From positions 1 through 33,970 of the forward strand of contig NZNW01000046.1 of NCBI GenBank assembly GCA_002695065.1: DNA of 33,970 nt. Reading direction: 5' to 3'. A program made the position numbers and the translations under genes. Shown here piece by piece: positions 1 through 8,511 of the stretch (within the stretch, counting starts at the first letter, position 1; each line of letters begins with the position of its first letter). The stretch comes from Salinicola sp. Its GTDB lineage: Bacteria; Pseudomonadota; Gammaproteobacteria; Pseudomonadales; Halomonadaceae. The notes under the pieces are model-generated. The model was given only the letters and a program-made list of their open reading frames with translations, searched no databases and had not been told where the DNA came from.

Positions 1-535
1 CCCGGTCGCGAAGCCCGGCCAGCACCGCCGGCTTGAGGGCACCCAGCGCCTCGCCGGAGAGGCCGCTGAGAACGATCAGCCTGGCATGGCGGCCCGACCG
101 CCCTGGCGCATATCCCAGCCACAGTGGAAATTCGACCGGGCGCAACGTCGCCGGCATGACCCGCAGCGCCCAGCGCCGCGGCCGGGCCAGTCGCTCCCAC
201 AGCCACCAGCGCTCGAACTGAGAGAGCGTCGGCGGTCCACCGCCCTCCAGGACCAGCGCGCCGTCGCTTTCCGCCGGATGGGGGGGCAACGCCCCCGCCA
301 TCAACATGGCTCTCGGCAGATTGTCGGCCGCCAGCAGCCAGGCCAGCGCTTCTCCCGTCTCACGGCCGATCCCCAGTGCCCACAGCGACAGCCACGCCGG
401 CTCGAACCGCTCGGCACCGTAACGCCGCAGCCTGGGCTCGGCGGCGGCGGCTCCCAGTCGCCGAGGCAGTCTCGACGCCGGCGCCGTCGTGGCCACCTCC
501 GGCCTCGTCCGCCGCGGGTCTTCGCGATCAGCCAT
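1..535 (-). CDS. hypothetical protein, C-terminus cut off by window edge
   Basis: An open frame runs from an ATG at 535-533 to the left edge without a stop (at least 178 residues). The start overlaps the last 8 bases of the upstream symporter gene, a spacing typical of translational coupling, although no good Shine-Dalgarno sequence is visible. The product begins with an Arg/Ala/Pro-rich stretch of about 40 residues. It then becomes rich in Trp and Leu, with runs such as PAWLSLWALGIG, FERWWLWERLARPRRWALRV and VEFPLWLGYAPGRSGR, which look like real coding sequence. There is no signal peptide and no clear membrane span. I do not recognise the family. The overlap suggests co-transcription with the symporter. 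The competing frame at 301-831 is Arg-rich and looks like a shadow. Confidence 0.55.
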   Translation of the reverse strand, partial: MADREDPRRTRPEVATTAPASRLPRRLGAAAAEPRLRRYGAERFEPAWLSLWALGIGRETGEALAWLLAADNLPRAMLMAGALPPHPAESDGALVLEGGGPPTLSQFERWWLWERLARPRRWALRVMPATLRPVEFPLWLGYAPGRSGRHARLIVLSGLSGEALGALKPAVLAGLRDR

Positions 536-2153
536 TGGCCCAGGCCTGCAGCAGCCCCAGTGCGGCCAGCGACACGAAGAACCAGAGGATCAGGCCGAGA
601 CAGCGTCGCCGCGTCAGGCGCGCATCGCGACCGATCTCGGCGGCACCGGCGCTGCGCCCCTTGAGGATCGCCTGCATGTCGGGCGCGGTCTCGTCGATCA
701 CCACGTCCGAGAGCTGCGCGGCCGACGGTGCCGGCGCGGTCAAGCTCACGGCATAGCCGACGACGACCGAGACGATCAGCCCCACGAAGTTCTGGTAGAG
801 CCAGGAGACATCGGTCTGCGAGACGGCCCACACCGCCGCCATGCCGACGATGATGCCGCTGACCGCCCCTCTGCCGTTGCTGCGATGGCTGAGCACGGCC
901 AGCAGGAAGGTTCCCAGCAGCGCGCCGTAGAACCAGGAACCGATGCGGTTGACGGCTTCGATGACCGGGCCGAGATTACCGGCGAAGAATGCGAACGCGG
1001 TGGCGTAGAGCCCCCAGAAGATGGTCGCCCAGCGCGACGCCTTGAGGTAGTGCTCCTCGTCGGCGTCGGGCCTGACGTAGCGGGCGTAGAAGTCGCGCAC
1101 CGTCACCGCGGAGAGCGAGTTGAGCGCGGAATCCAGGCTCGACATGGCGGCCGCGAAGACCCCGGCGATCACCAGCCCGGTCACCCCGACGGGAAAGGCG
1201 TTGACCACGTAGCGCGGGAACAGTTCGTTCAGGTTGTCCGGCGCGGTGAGACCGTGCTGCTGGTAGTAGGCGGCGAGCATCACGCCGATGAACAGAAAGA
1301 GCAGCATCTGCGGCACCAGCAGATAGCCGCCGATCAGCAGCGAGCGCTGCCCCTCGGCGATCGAGGGGCTGGTCAGCACCCGCTGGATCTGGCTCTGGTC
1401 GGTCCCGAAGTAGGCGACGTGCATGACCACGCCACCGATCAGCCCCGCCCATAGCGAGTAGGTCACGGTGGGATCGAGCGACAGGTCGATGGTATCGAAC
1501 ATGCCGTTGGCGGCACCGTAGGCGAACACGTCGCTCCAGCCACCGGGCAGGCTCGAGACCATCAGTACCATGCTCAGGATCGCGCCCAGCCACAGCACGA
1601 ACATCTGGATCACGTCGGTCCAGATCACCGCGCTGATGCCGCCGAGCACGGTATAGCTCACCGCGATCACCGCCATCAGCACGATGGTCAGATCGACGCT
1701 CCAGCCGGTGACGACCGAGAGCACCAGCGCCGGGGCGTAGAGCACCACGCCGGTGGCGAGGCCGCGCGCGACCAGAAACAGCAGCGCCGCCAGCGATCGG
1801 GTCAACGCCCCGAAGCGACGCTCGAGCAGCTCGTAGATGCTGTAGATGCCGGCACGATGGAAGATCGGCACCAGCACGACGATCAGCACCGCCATCGCCA
1901 GCGGCACGTTGATGAAGGTGGCCAGGCGCTCCAGACCACCCTCGAAACCCCAGCCGGGCGCGCCGATGAACGTGATCGCGCTGGCCTGGGTCGCCATCAC
2001 CGACAGGCCGATGGCCCAGCCGGGAATCTTGCGACCGCCGAGAAAGTAATCCTGCGTGCTCTCCTGATCCTTGCCAAAGCGGGCTCCCACCCAGGCAATC
2101 CCCACCACGTAGACGATCAGAACAGCGGTATCCCACCAGGTGAAAGCGCCCAC
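528..2153 (-). CDS. sodium:solute symporter (SSS family)
   Basis: About 541 residues with roughly 13 hydrophobic spans, the normal size for an SSS (SLC5-like) carrier that couples Na+ entry to solute uptake across the inner membrane. Family signs are the early segment DYFLGGRKIPGWAIGLS, the following SAITFIGAPGW, and VFAAAMSSLDSALNSLSAV, the conserved region whose Ser/Asp residues bind sodium in this fold. The substrate cannot be read from sequence; sialic-acid, sugar and amino-acid carriers share this pattern. I chose the GTG at 2153 because an AGGA stands six bases before it. The longer frame from 2198 adds a basic, non-conserved stretch and overlaps an inverted repeat that looks regulatory. 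The gene overlaps the truncated downstream gene by 8 bases. Confidence 0.85.
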   Translation of the reverse strand: MGAFTWWDTAVLIVYVVGIAWVGARFGKDQESTQDYFLGGRKIPGWAIGLSVMATQASAITFIGAPGWGFEGGLERLATFINVPLAMAVLIVVLVPIFHRAGIYSIYELLERRFGALTRSLAALLFLVARGLATGVVLYAPALVLSVVTGWSVDLTIVLMAVIAVSYTVLGGISAVIWTDVIQMFVLWLGAILSMVLMVSSLPGGWSDVFAYGAANGMFDTIDLSLDPTVTYSLWAGLIGGVVMHVAYFGTDQSQIQRVLTSPSIAEGQRSLLIGGYLLVPQMLLFLFIGVMLAAYYQQHGLTAPDNLNELFPRYVVNAFPVGVTGLVIAGVFAAAMSSLDSALNSLSAVTVRDFYARYVRPDADEEHYLKASRWATIFWGLYATAFAFFAGNLGPVIEAVNRIGSWFYGALLGTFLLAVLSHRSNGRGAVSGIIVGMAAVWAVSQTDVSWLYQNFVGLIVSVVVGYAVSLTAPAPSAAQLSDVVIDETAPDMQAILKGRSAGAAEIGRDARLTRRRCLGLILWFFVSLAALGLLQAWANG

Positions 2154-2168
2154 ATCCCGTCCTCGCTT

Positions 2169-2185
2169 TTTTGTTATCGACAAAA
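2169..2185. promoter_or_regulatory. palindrome TTTTGT-N5-ACAAAA before the symporter
   Basis: The 17-base sequence TTTTGTTATCGACAAAA is a perfect 6+6 inverted repeat around TATCG. It lies just upstream of the symporter Shine-Dalgarno sequence, in the 212-bp divergent gap shared with the ATP-grasp gene. The placement suits a repressor site over the symporter promoter. Several small-molecule-responsive regulator families use TTGT...ACAA-type sites, but no regulator gene is in the window, so the binding protein is unknown. Confidence 0.35.
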
Positions 2186-2364
2186 TTGAGCGTAGCACGT
2201 CGCTTTCGTCGCGCTTGGCGGCGTCACGGGCGAAGTCCCTCGCGCGATATCAGAAGCCCGCCCATTGAGGCCTCGAAGAACTTGCCAAACCGCCGAAACG
2301 GCCCGATGATAGCGCGCTTTTTTCCTCCATCGCGCCAGCGTGCTGGTATCTCAAGAGGTATCCG

Positions 2365-3264
2365 ATGCGTCTGATCTCCTTCGACGTTTCCCGCACCCTG
2401 CACATTCCCGGCGTGCGCTACATCAAACCCGAGCGCATGTACGATCATCTCGACGAGATCCAGGCCGCCGACTGGCTCCTGTTCCCCAGCTACTGGCAGG
2501 TCAACACGCTGCTGCACGCGATGCACAAGCGCATCTTCCCCTCGCCGGCCACCTACTACCTGGGCCACGACAAGGTCGAGCAGACGCGCGCCTTCCAGGC
2601 CATCTGCCCGGACAACATCCCGCGAACCGCGATTCAGGCCAGCACCTGCCACGGTATCGATACCCTCGAGGCGGAAATCGGCTACCCGATGATCGTCAAG
2701 GAGATCCGCAGCGCCCGCGGCAATGGCGTGCACCTGCTCGAGAGGCGACGCGAACTCGAGGCGCTGGCCGCATCCCAGGAGGTGCTGTACGCCCAGACGC
2801 GTCTTCCCATCGACCGGGACCTGCGCATCGTGTTGATCGGCGACCGGATCCTCGCCAGCTACTGGCGTGTGACGCCGCCGGGGGGTTATCGCGCCAACGT
2901 GGCCCAGGGCGGCACGATCGACCATGAGGACATTCCCCCATCCGCGCTGGCACTGGTGCAGCGCGTGGCCGCACGGCTGGGCGTCGATCACGGGGGATTC
3001 GACGTCGCCATGGTCGGGGATCACCCCTTCCTGTTCGAGTTCAACCGCCTGTTCGGCACCCAGGGAATCACCGACCCCGGCAGGACGACCGCTACCGCCA
3101 TCGTGGAGTGGCTCTCCCGCAGCCAGAACACGCCTGCCGCGAACGACGCCGGCGTCGAGGCGGAGCCGAACAAGAATGACCCCGGCCAGGTGGCCGGGGT
3201 CGTGGTCAGCGGAACGCCAAGCGATCTCAGCCTGGCGGCTGTTCCGGACTGTCGGGCATGTTGA
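2365..3264 (+). CDS. ATP-grasp (RimK-like) ligase
   Basis: 299 residues. The central and C-terminal parts look like a RimK-type ATP-grasp fold, which joins a carboxylate to an amine or thiol through an acyl-phosphate. Visible motifs are IGYPMIVKEIRSARGNGV (nucleotide-binding lysine near residue 112) and FLFEFNRLFGTQGI, in which E225 and N227 sit where Mg-ATP ligands are expected. Residues 1-70, with many aromatics, are probably the preATP-grasp lobe. The start is supported by an AGAGG seven bases upstream. The substrate is unknown; peptide-tailoring or glutamate-ligase-like roles are possible. The last 40 residues are low in conserved features and overlap the convergent BCCT gene by 38 bases. 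Codons 272-279 form the hairpin that terminates that gene. Confidence 0.75.
   Translation: MRLISFDVSRTLHIPGVRYIKPERMYDHLDEIQAADWLLFPSYWQVNTLLHAMHKRIFPSPATYYLGHDKVEQTRAFQAICPDNIPRTAIQASTCHGIDTLEAEIGYPMIVKEIRSARGNGVHLLERRRELEALAASQEVLYAQTRLPIDRDLRIVLIGDRILASYWRVTPPGGYRANVAQGGTIDHEDIPPSALALVQRVAARLGVDHGGFDVAMVGDHPFLFEFNRLFGTQGITDPGRTTATAIVEWLSRSQNTPAANDAGVEAEPNKNDPGQVAGVVVSGTPSDLSLAAVPDCRAC
3178..3201 (-). terminator. rho-independent-type terminator of the BCCT gene
   Basis: A perfect 10-bp stem (3178-3187 with 3192-3201) closes a 4-base loop, 25 bases after the BCCT stop codon. Read on the minus strand it is followed by ATTCTTGTTC, a weak T-rich tail. The hairpin lies inside the last codons of the convergent ATP-grasp gene, so one sequence serves both as coding DNA and as a terminator. 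Confidence 0.6.
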
Positions 3265-5290
3265 TGCTGCCCGGCTCTTCGCGATTGAGGTGCAGGAACT
3301 GCAGATGGCGCTCGTACTGGTCGAGAATGTCATCGATGACCTGCTCGCGGCTATAACCCATCAGGTCGTAGCCCTGGCTACCCTCCAGCAGGTACACCTC
3401 CAGACGATAGTAGCGACTGCTGCTGCGCGGTGTTCGCATGGCAAAGGACGGCGTCGAGAACGGATGCGTCCAGATCTGGTAGGCGAAGTTCTGCTCGCTG
3501 CCGAGATCGACGTAGAGCGACAGGTAGTCGTCGCCGTTCTGCGTGCCGGTGCTGATGTCGACCTCGACGCCCTGCTTCATCAGTTCCTCGCGCACCGCTT
3601 CCATCGCAGGCCGCCCGGTCTCCTCCAGGAACTGCTGGGCCTGCTGGCGATTGGGGAACGACATGGCCCGCTTGAGCCGGGTCTTCCAGTCGTGAGCGCG
3701 ATCGCGACCGCCGGCGGACATGCGTCCCGACAGCGAGCCGGAGAGGCTCAGGCGGTGGCTATCCTCCTTGAACGCCTCGACCTTCAGCGCCTTGTAGAGC
3801 CCCGCAATCATGAAGAACAGCACGATCGAGAAGGGCAACCCGGTGATGACCACCGCGCTCTGCAGCGTCGACAGGCCACCGGCCAGCAGCAGCGACAGGG
3901 TCAGCACCCCGATCACCGCCGACCACAGGATGCGCATCCAGATCGGTGCGTCGCTGTTGACGTCCTTCAGCTTGGAGGTGAAGTTCGACAGTACCAGGGC
4001 GCCCGAATCACCGGAGGTAACGAAGAACACGATCGCCAGGATACTGACCGCGATGGTCGAGATGACCGGGAACGGATACTCCTGCAGGAACAGATAGATG
4101 CCCGCCGGCGGCGTATCCATGACCTGCTGGCCGAAGTCCGTCGCGCCGTTCATCGCCATGTCGAGGGCGCTGTTCCCCAGGATCGACATCCAGATCATCA
4201 TGAAAGCGATGGGCAGCGTCAGGGTACCGGCCACGAAGGTTCTGATGGTACGACCGCGAGAAATACGCGCCAGGAACAGACCGACGAACGGGCCCCAGGC
4301 AATCCACCATGCCCAGAAGAACAGCGTCCAGGCGTTGAGCCAGTCCGTCGGCTGGTCGAAGGCGTAGGTGTCGAACGACATCGAGATGAAACCGGAGAGG
4401 TAGTCGCCGACGTTCATCACCAGCGCGTTGAGCAGGAACACCGTCTTGCCGGCGAACAGCACGAACAGCAGCAGCGCGATCGCCAGCAGGATGTTGAATT
4501 CGGAAAGACGTCGAATCCCCTTCTCGACACCGGTCACCGCGGAAATCGTGGCGAACAGCACGATCATCAGCACCAGGATGGTCTGGGTCCAGGCGCTTTC
4601 CGCGATGCCGAACATGAAGTTCAGCCCATAGTTGAGCTGGATGACGCCGATGCCGAGACTGGCCGCGATGCCGAACACCGTGCCCAGCACGGCGGCGATG
4701 TCCACCACGTGACCGATGGGGCCGTAGATCTTCTTGCCGAAGATGGGGTAGAGCGCGCTGCTGATGGTCAGCGGCAGGTTGTGCCGATAGCTGAAGAACG
4801 CCAGCGACATGCCCACCAGCGTGTAGATGCCCCAGCCCGACAGGCCCCAGTGGAGGAAGGTCAGCTGCATCGCGTGACGGGCGGCGGCCACCTGGTCACT
4901 CGGCGCATTGGGCGCGTTGTAGAACTGGGTCAGCGGTTCCGCCAGGGCGAAGAAGATGACCCCGATGCCGATACCGGCGGAGAACAGCATCGCCGACCAG
5001 GAGAAGATATTGAAGTCTGGCCTCGAATGCTCCGGCCCGAGGCGAATCTTGCCGAAGCGGGAAAAGCCCACGAACACCACGAAGGCCAGGTAGATGACGA
5101 CGGTCAGAAAGTAGTACCAGCCGAAAGTGTTGGAGATCCACCCCAGCAGCGCGTTGATGATGCCGTTCGCTTGCTCGGTAGCGATCATCGCCCACAACGA
5201 AAAGGCGACGATGCCGATGACCGACCCATAGAAGACGACTGGATTCAGCCTGTCCTGGGTCGTGGAATTATTATCGGGACTTGTGCTCAT
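3227..5290 (-). CDS. betT: BetT-like BCCT transporter (choline/betaine family)
   Basis: 687 residues with 12 predicted membrane spans, followed by a cytoplasmic tail of about 170 residues. It belongs to the betaine/choline/carnitine transporter family. The signature region WTLFFWAWWIAWGPFVGLFL and the helix with SAGIGIGVIFFALAEP are clear. The long tail, with YYRLEVYLLEGSQGYDLMGY and QVIDDILDQYERHLQFL, is typical of BetT proteins, where it takes part in osmotic control; BetP and OpuD types are shorter. Choline is the likely substrate, but no bet oxidation genes are in view. The ATG at 5290 is preceded by GGGAG; the extension to 5353 lacks membrane or family character. A terminator follows at 3178-3201, and a BetI-like site lies far upstream. 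Confidence 0.85.
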   Translation of the reverse strand: MSTSPDNNSTTQDRLNPVVFYGSVIGIVAFSLWAMIATEQANGIINALLGWISNTFGWYYFLTVVIYLAFVVFVGFSRFGKIRLGPEHSRPDFNIFSWSAMLFSAGIGIGVIFFALAEPLTQFYNAPNAPSDQVAAARHAMQLTFLHWGLSGWGIYTLVGMSLAFFSYRHNLPLTISSALYPIFGKKIYGPIGHVVDIAAVLGTVFGIAASLGIGVIQLNYGLNFMFGIAESAWTQTILVLMIVLFATISAVTGVEKGIRRLSEFNILLAIALLLFVLFAGKTVFLLNALVMNVGDYLSGFISMSFDTYAFDQPTDWLNAWTLFFWAWWIAWGPFVGLFLARISRGRTIRTFVAGTLTLPIAFMMIWMSILGNSALDMAMNGATDFGQQVMDTPPAGIYLFLQEYPFPVISTIAVSILAIVFFVTSGDSGALVLSNFTSKLKDVNSDAPIWMRILWSAVIGVLTLSLLLAGGLSTLQSAVVITGLPFSIVLFFMIAGLYKALKVEAFKEDSHRLSLSGSLSGRMSAGGRDRAHDWKTRLKRAMSFPNRQQAQQFLEETGRPAMEAVREELMKQGVEVDISTGTQNGDDYLSLYVDLGSEQNFAYQIWTHPFSTPSFAMRTPRSSSRYYRLEVYLLEGSQGYDLMGYSREQVIDDILDQYERHLQFLHLNREEPGSINMPDSPEQPPG

Positions 5291-5729
5291 GCGGCTCCCA
5301 TCATGGTCAGATAGTTTGCGTTGACGAGCATCGGCGCCCCTGACGGCTGACATGACCTGCCGGGGCGCAGGGCGTTCGAGGCCCTTGGCTCGTTTCCGTG
5401 TTCCCGCCGCGAGGCCATCTGGCCTCGAGTTGAGTTAAGTCGACTTCGGTCGTTGAATCCAGCCATGCCTTCAACGGAAGCGTCGCCCCACGCCGTTGCC
5501 CTGCCGCGCCCGGGATCAGGTCATGGAACCGCCGGCCCGCGCGTCGCGCGTTCTTCAGGTAACGATGCCGACGCTGGCGTCTGAAATATGGCTCATCGCC
5601 GGGTAAAAGCGAGGCTGGTTCTCCCGCGGGCAGTGGCGACGTTGGCCAGCGGCCGGAATCGGCCACCGCTCCGGTAGCTCTCGATGCTGACACCCGATGC
5701 TGGCACGCGATCGAAATCGATTTTTTATT

Positions 5730-5745
5730 AATTAACCGTTCAATT
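5730..5745. promoter_or_regulatory. BetI-like operator candidate
   Basis: The sequence AATTAACCGTTCAATT is an imperfect palindrome (6 of 8 positions match between half-sites) resembling the ATTGAACGTTCAAT type of site I recall for BetI, the choline-sensing TetR repressor. It lies in the only AT-rich island upstream of the BetT-like gene. On the minus strand a TTGAAC hexamer within it could act as a -35 element. No betI gene is in the window. Confidence 0.4.
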
Positions 5746-5830
5746 AAAATACGGCGTTATGAGTCCACTTTCAACAGCCACACTCAACACTCGCACGCCG
5801 CGATGGTCCGATGGGTACCAGAAACGACGA

Positions 5831-5850
5831 CGTCGGGCGCGGGCCCGACG
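5831..5850 (-). terminator. hairpin after dgt
   Basis: A perfect 8-bp GC-rich stem (5831-5838 with 5843-5850) and a 4-base loop, 27 bases after the dgt stop. On the minus strand it is followed by TCGTCGTTTC, a poor T tract, so it may be a weak or Rho-assisted terminator. Confidence 0.4.
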
Positions 5851-5877
5851 ACGAGAGGAAAAAAGCGGGGGGAGTGC

Positions 5878-7212
5878 TCAGTCTCCCTTCAGGCGCCCGC
5901 CCATCTCCTGGGCCAGCTCGACCGCGTAGTGGTCGGTCATGCCGCCGATGAAATCGAGCATTCGACGATAGCTGTCGTAGAGCGGCCAGTTCGGCTTCGG
6001 CGTGTTCTCGCCGATCAGCGCGAGCACTCGCTGGTGCTTGAAGGAGGAGTGCCCGGTGTGATGCAGCTCGTGGGCCGCCCCGATGAAGGCCTCCAGCAGG
6101 ATACCGAGCGTGGTATAGGCCCCGATCTCCAGCTTGGCCTTGCGCTCGTTCTGGAAGATGCGCTCGCGGGCCAGCTGCTTGGCCGAGGAGACGCCCCAGG
6201 TCAGATCCGGATGACAGAGCTCGAGCAGATCGTCGTTGAGGGTGCCGTTGAGCAGCGCTTTCTCGTGCTGGACGAAGACATCGCCGACTTCGTTGACCGC
6301 CCGCTCCATCGCCGCACCGCGCAGCGCCGCGATCCGCCGACGCTGGGACACCCCGTCGGCGGCCATCTGCTCGTATCCCGCCGGCGGCTCGCCGGCAATC
6401 TGCAGCAGCACCTGGGCGACCTCTTCGTAGCGCAGGATACCCATCTCCAGGCCATCCTCGAGGTCGAGCAGTGCATAGCAGATATCGTCCGCCGCCTCGA
6501 CCAGATAGGCCAGGGGATGGCGGCACCACTTGGAACCATCGACCGACTTGAGCCCGAGCCGCTCGGCGACCTCGACCAGCAGGTGCTTTTCGGACTGGTA
6601 ACAGCCGAACTTGCCCATCTGGCCGCCGTGCTCCACCGTCCACGGGTACTTGAGCAGCGTACCCAGTGTCGCGGCGGAGAGCCGCATGCCGCCGCGAAAC
6701 TGGTTGTACTCGATCTGGGTCACGATCCGGAAGCCCTGGGCGTTCCCCTCGTAGGTCAACAGGTCCCGGCGCTGCGCCTCGTCCAGCCCCTCCAGCAAAC
6801 CGCTCCCCTGCGCCTCGGCCCACTTGAACCAGTCGCGAATCGCGTACTCGCCGGCGTGCCCGAACGGGGGGTTGCCGATGTCGTGCCCCAGGCAGGCCGC
6901 CTGCACGATGACGCCGAGATCGGCGGGCGTGACCCAGCCCGGCAGGCTGTCGCGCAGCTGCTCGCCGACGATCATTCCCAGGCTACGGCCGACACAGCCG
7001 ACCTCGATCGAGTGGGTCAACCGGGTGTGGATATGATCGTTGTCGGTGAGCGGATGGACCTGGGTCTTGCGCCCCAGGCGCCGAAACGAGCCGGAGAAGA
7101 CGATGCGGTCGTAGTCCTTGTGGAACGGACTACGCCCGATTTCACCACGCGACGTCCGGGCATCGTGCAGCCGGACGGGATCGAGCAGGCGCTCCCATTG
7201 CATGACAGTCAT
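5878..7212 (-). CDS. dgt: dGTP triphosphohydrolase-like HD protein (dGTPase)
   Basis: 444 residues. It hydrolyses dNTPs, classically dGTP to deoxyguanosine and triphosphate, and helps keep the nucleotide pool balanced in the cytoplasm. The HD metal-binding motif is complete: H67 in RLTHSIEV, H110-D111 in LGHDIGNPPFGHAGE, and the later Asp in AADDICYALLDLEDG. The N-terminal RSPFHKDYDRIVFSGSFRRL is typical of the family. The length fits the shorter dGTPase-like group rather than the roughly 500-residue E. coli Dgt, so the preferred dNTP is uncertain. The ATG at 7212 has a GGAGA about seven bases upstream; the frame extends to 7278 but those residues look non-coding. A second in-frame ATG at 7203 is less well spaced. 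Confidence 0.88.
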   Translation of the reverse strand: MTVMQWERLLDPVRLHDARTSRGEIGRSPFHKDYDRIVFSGSFRRLGRKTQVHPLTDNDHIHTRLTHSIEVGCVGRSLGMIVGEQLRDSLPGWVTPADLGVIVQAACLGHDIGNPPFGHAGEYAIRDWFKWAEAQGSGLLEGLDEAQRRDLLTYEGNAQGFRIVTQIEYNQFRGGMRLSAATLGTLLKYPWTVEHGGQMGKFGCYQSEKHLLVEVAERLGLKSVDGSKWCRHPLAYLVEAADDICYALLDLEDGLEMGILRYEEVAQVLLQIAGEPPAGYEQMAADGVSQRRRIAALRGAAMERAVNEVGDVFVQHEKALLNGTLNDDLLELCHPDLTWGVSSAKQLARERIFQNERKAKLEIGAYTTLGILLEAFIGAAHELHHTGHSSFKHQRVLALIGENTPKPNWPLYDSYRRMLDFIGGMTDHYAVELAQEMGGRLKGD

Positions 7213-7352
7213 CGTGGTCTCCGGTTGTTGGCGATCGTCAGTCTCGGGGTTCGTGTCGCAAGCTTCAAGCGAAGCCAAGCGGGTCTGGCTTTTTCTTCCC
7301 GCTTCCAGGCGCGAAGCGCCGCTCTGACAGCTTACCGCTCCCCGAAGGGGCC

Positions 7353-8216
7353 CTACTCTTTCACATCCATGTACTCGCGGGCCCAGATCCGATACTCCTC
7401 GAGCGTCGAGTAGCGCGTCGACAGCCGCGAAGCGTCCAGGTCGTTGGTGGCAATGTCGCGCTGCTCGCGCAGGCAGTCATAGGTCGCCTTGATCGCGGCG
7501 AAGTAGGCAGCGTGACCGTTGACCACGATGCGCACCCCGAGCCTGGCCAGGCGCGCGCGGTCGCGCAGCGCCGGGTTGTCGTAGGTGACCAGCATCAGCG
7601 GTACCGTCAACGGCGCCGACAGCTTCTCGAGATGCTCGAAGTCCCTGACGCCGACCAGGCAGATGGCATCGACGCCGGCCGCCTGATAGGCCCGGATGCG
7701 GGCGATGGCAGCGTCGTCGTCGAGCTGGCCGGCGTTGGTGCGGGCGATGATCGACAGCGCCGGGTCGATCCGCGCCTCGAGTGCCGCGCGCATCTTGCCG
7801 ACGCCCTCCTCGACGGGAATCAGATCGGTCGACTTGTGCCCGTACTGCGCCGGCAGCAGGGTGTCCTCGATCGTCAGCGCGGCGACACCGGCCCGCTCCA
7901 GTTCGGTGATCGTGCGCATCACGTTGAGCGCGTTGCCATAGCCATGGTCGGCATCGGCGATCACCGGCAGCCGCGCCACGCGGCCGATCCGGGTCGCCTG
8001 CTCGACGAACTCGCTCAGGGTGATCAAGGCGAAATCGGGCGCCGCCAGTACCTGCAGCGAGGCGACCGATCCCCCCAGGATGCCGACCTCGAAGTCGAGA
8101 TCGGCGGCGATGCGAGCCGACATCGGGTCGAATACCGACGCCGTGTAGTAGCACTCGCCGCTGGCAAGCAGTTCGCGGAAGGCGTTGCGTAGATCATGCT
8201 GCGAAGGGGTCGTCAC
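7353..8216 (-). CDS. oxaloacetate decarboxylase, PEP mutase/isocitrate lyase superfamily
   Basis: 287 residues, a TIM-barrel protein of the PEP mutase/isocitrate lyase superfamily, very like Pseudomonas PA4872, which decarboxylates oxaloacetate to pyruvate and CO2 in a Mg-dependent reaction. Seen in sequence: the metal-site segment [15 protein letters not shown] (residues 86-100), the gating-loop region [15 protein letters not shown], and NGHAAYF, whose His falls at residue 235, the position I recall as the distinctive active-site histidine of PA4872. Start is GTG at 8216 with AGGAG six bases upstream. It lies on the same strand as dgt, 140 bases apart, and diverges from the MetE-like gene. 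Its role is probably cleanup or control of the C4/C3 acid balance. Confidence 0.85.
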   Translation of the reverse strand: MTTPSQHDLRNAFRELLASGECYYTASVFDPMSARIAADLDFEVGILGGSVASLQVLAAPDFALITLSEFVEQATRIGRVARLPVIADADHGYGNALNVMRTITELERAGVAALTIEDTLLPAQYGHKSTDLIPVEEGVGKMRAALEARIDPALSIIARTNAGQLDDDAAIARIRAYQAAGVDAICLVGVRDFEHLEKLSAPLTVPLMLVTYDNPALRDRARLARLGVRIVVNGHAAYFAAIKATYDCLREQRDIATNDLDASRLSTRYSTLEEYRIWAREYMDVKE

Positions 8217-8401
8217 GGGACACTCCTGTTCTTTACCCCGGCGTTCGAACTTGGGGCGCGATGGAAAAAATCCCGGCCGATGCCGATGGCACGTCGGTGA
8301 ATGCGTCGGCGGGGGCCGACAATCCTACCACTAAAGTTTGAGATCGCGACGCCGGCACGACCGGCCGCGAACCTCACGATGAATGATGCACATGGTCAGC
8401 T

Positions 8402-8414
8402 TGAACTGGCTTCA
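8402..8414. promoter_or_regulatory. MetR-like site TGAA-N5-TTCA
   Basis: TGAACTGGCTTCA fits the TGAA-N5-TTCA core recognised by MetR, the LysR-type activator of methionine genes, although the central base is G where A or T is usual. It stands 98 bases before the MetE-like gene in the 295-bp divergent gap (8217-8511). No riboswitch-like fold was evident in that gap. A 13-base degenerate motif can occur by chance. Confidence 0.35.
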
Positions 8415-8511
8415 TTGGCCGAACGGCCGCCCAGCCCGCATCATTGGCGACCTCGGTATCGACGCTCGCCGCTGACCCGCATGGCGAAGTCCCAGAACAG
8501 GAGACACATTC

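Larger units (their letters stand above)
5291..5877. other. long intergenic region between the BCCT gene and dgt
   Basis: About 590 bases without a convincing gene. The one sizeable frame (5307-5693, minus) is Arg/Pro/Gly-rich with no domain and no good start context. The region is GC-rich except for an AT-rich island at about 5720-5755, where the BCCT promoter and operator probably lie. That would imply a 5' leader of roughly 400 bases for the BCCT transcript. A hairpin near 5831-5850 probably ends dgt transcription. Confidence 0.5.

Noticed and set aside
2924-5314. 796-codon plus-strand frame opposite the BCCT gene
   Set aside because: Its product is a run of Arg, Gln, His, Asp and Glu with no hydrophobic core, typical of an antisense shadow in GC-rich DNA; the minus-strand frame encodes a clear transporter.
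5307-5693. 128-codon frame upstream of the BCCT gene
   Set aside because: Arg/Pro/Gly-rich, no start signal, no domain; treated as non-coding leader or spacer.
7300-7352. Short hairpins after the oxaloacetate decarboxylase gene as terminators
   Set aside because: Stems of four to five base pairs without a T tract in the right direction; too weak to call.
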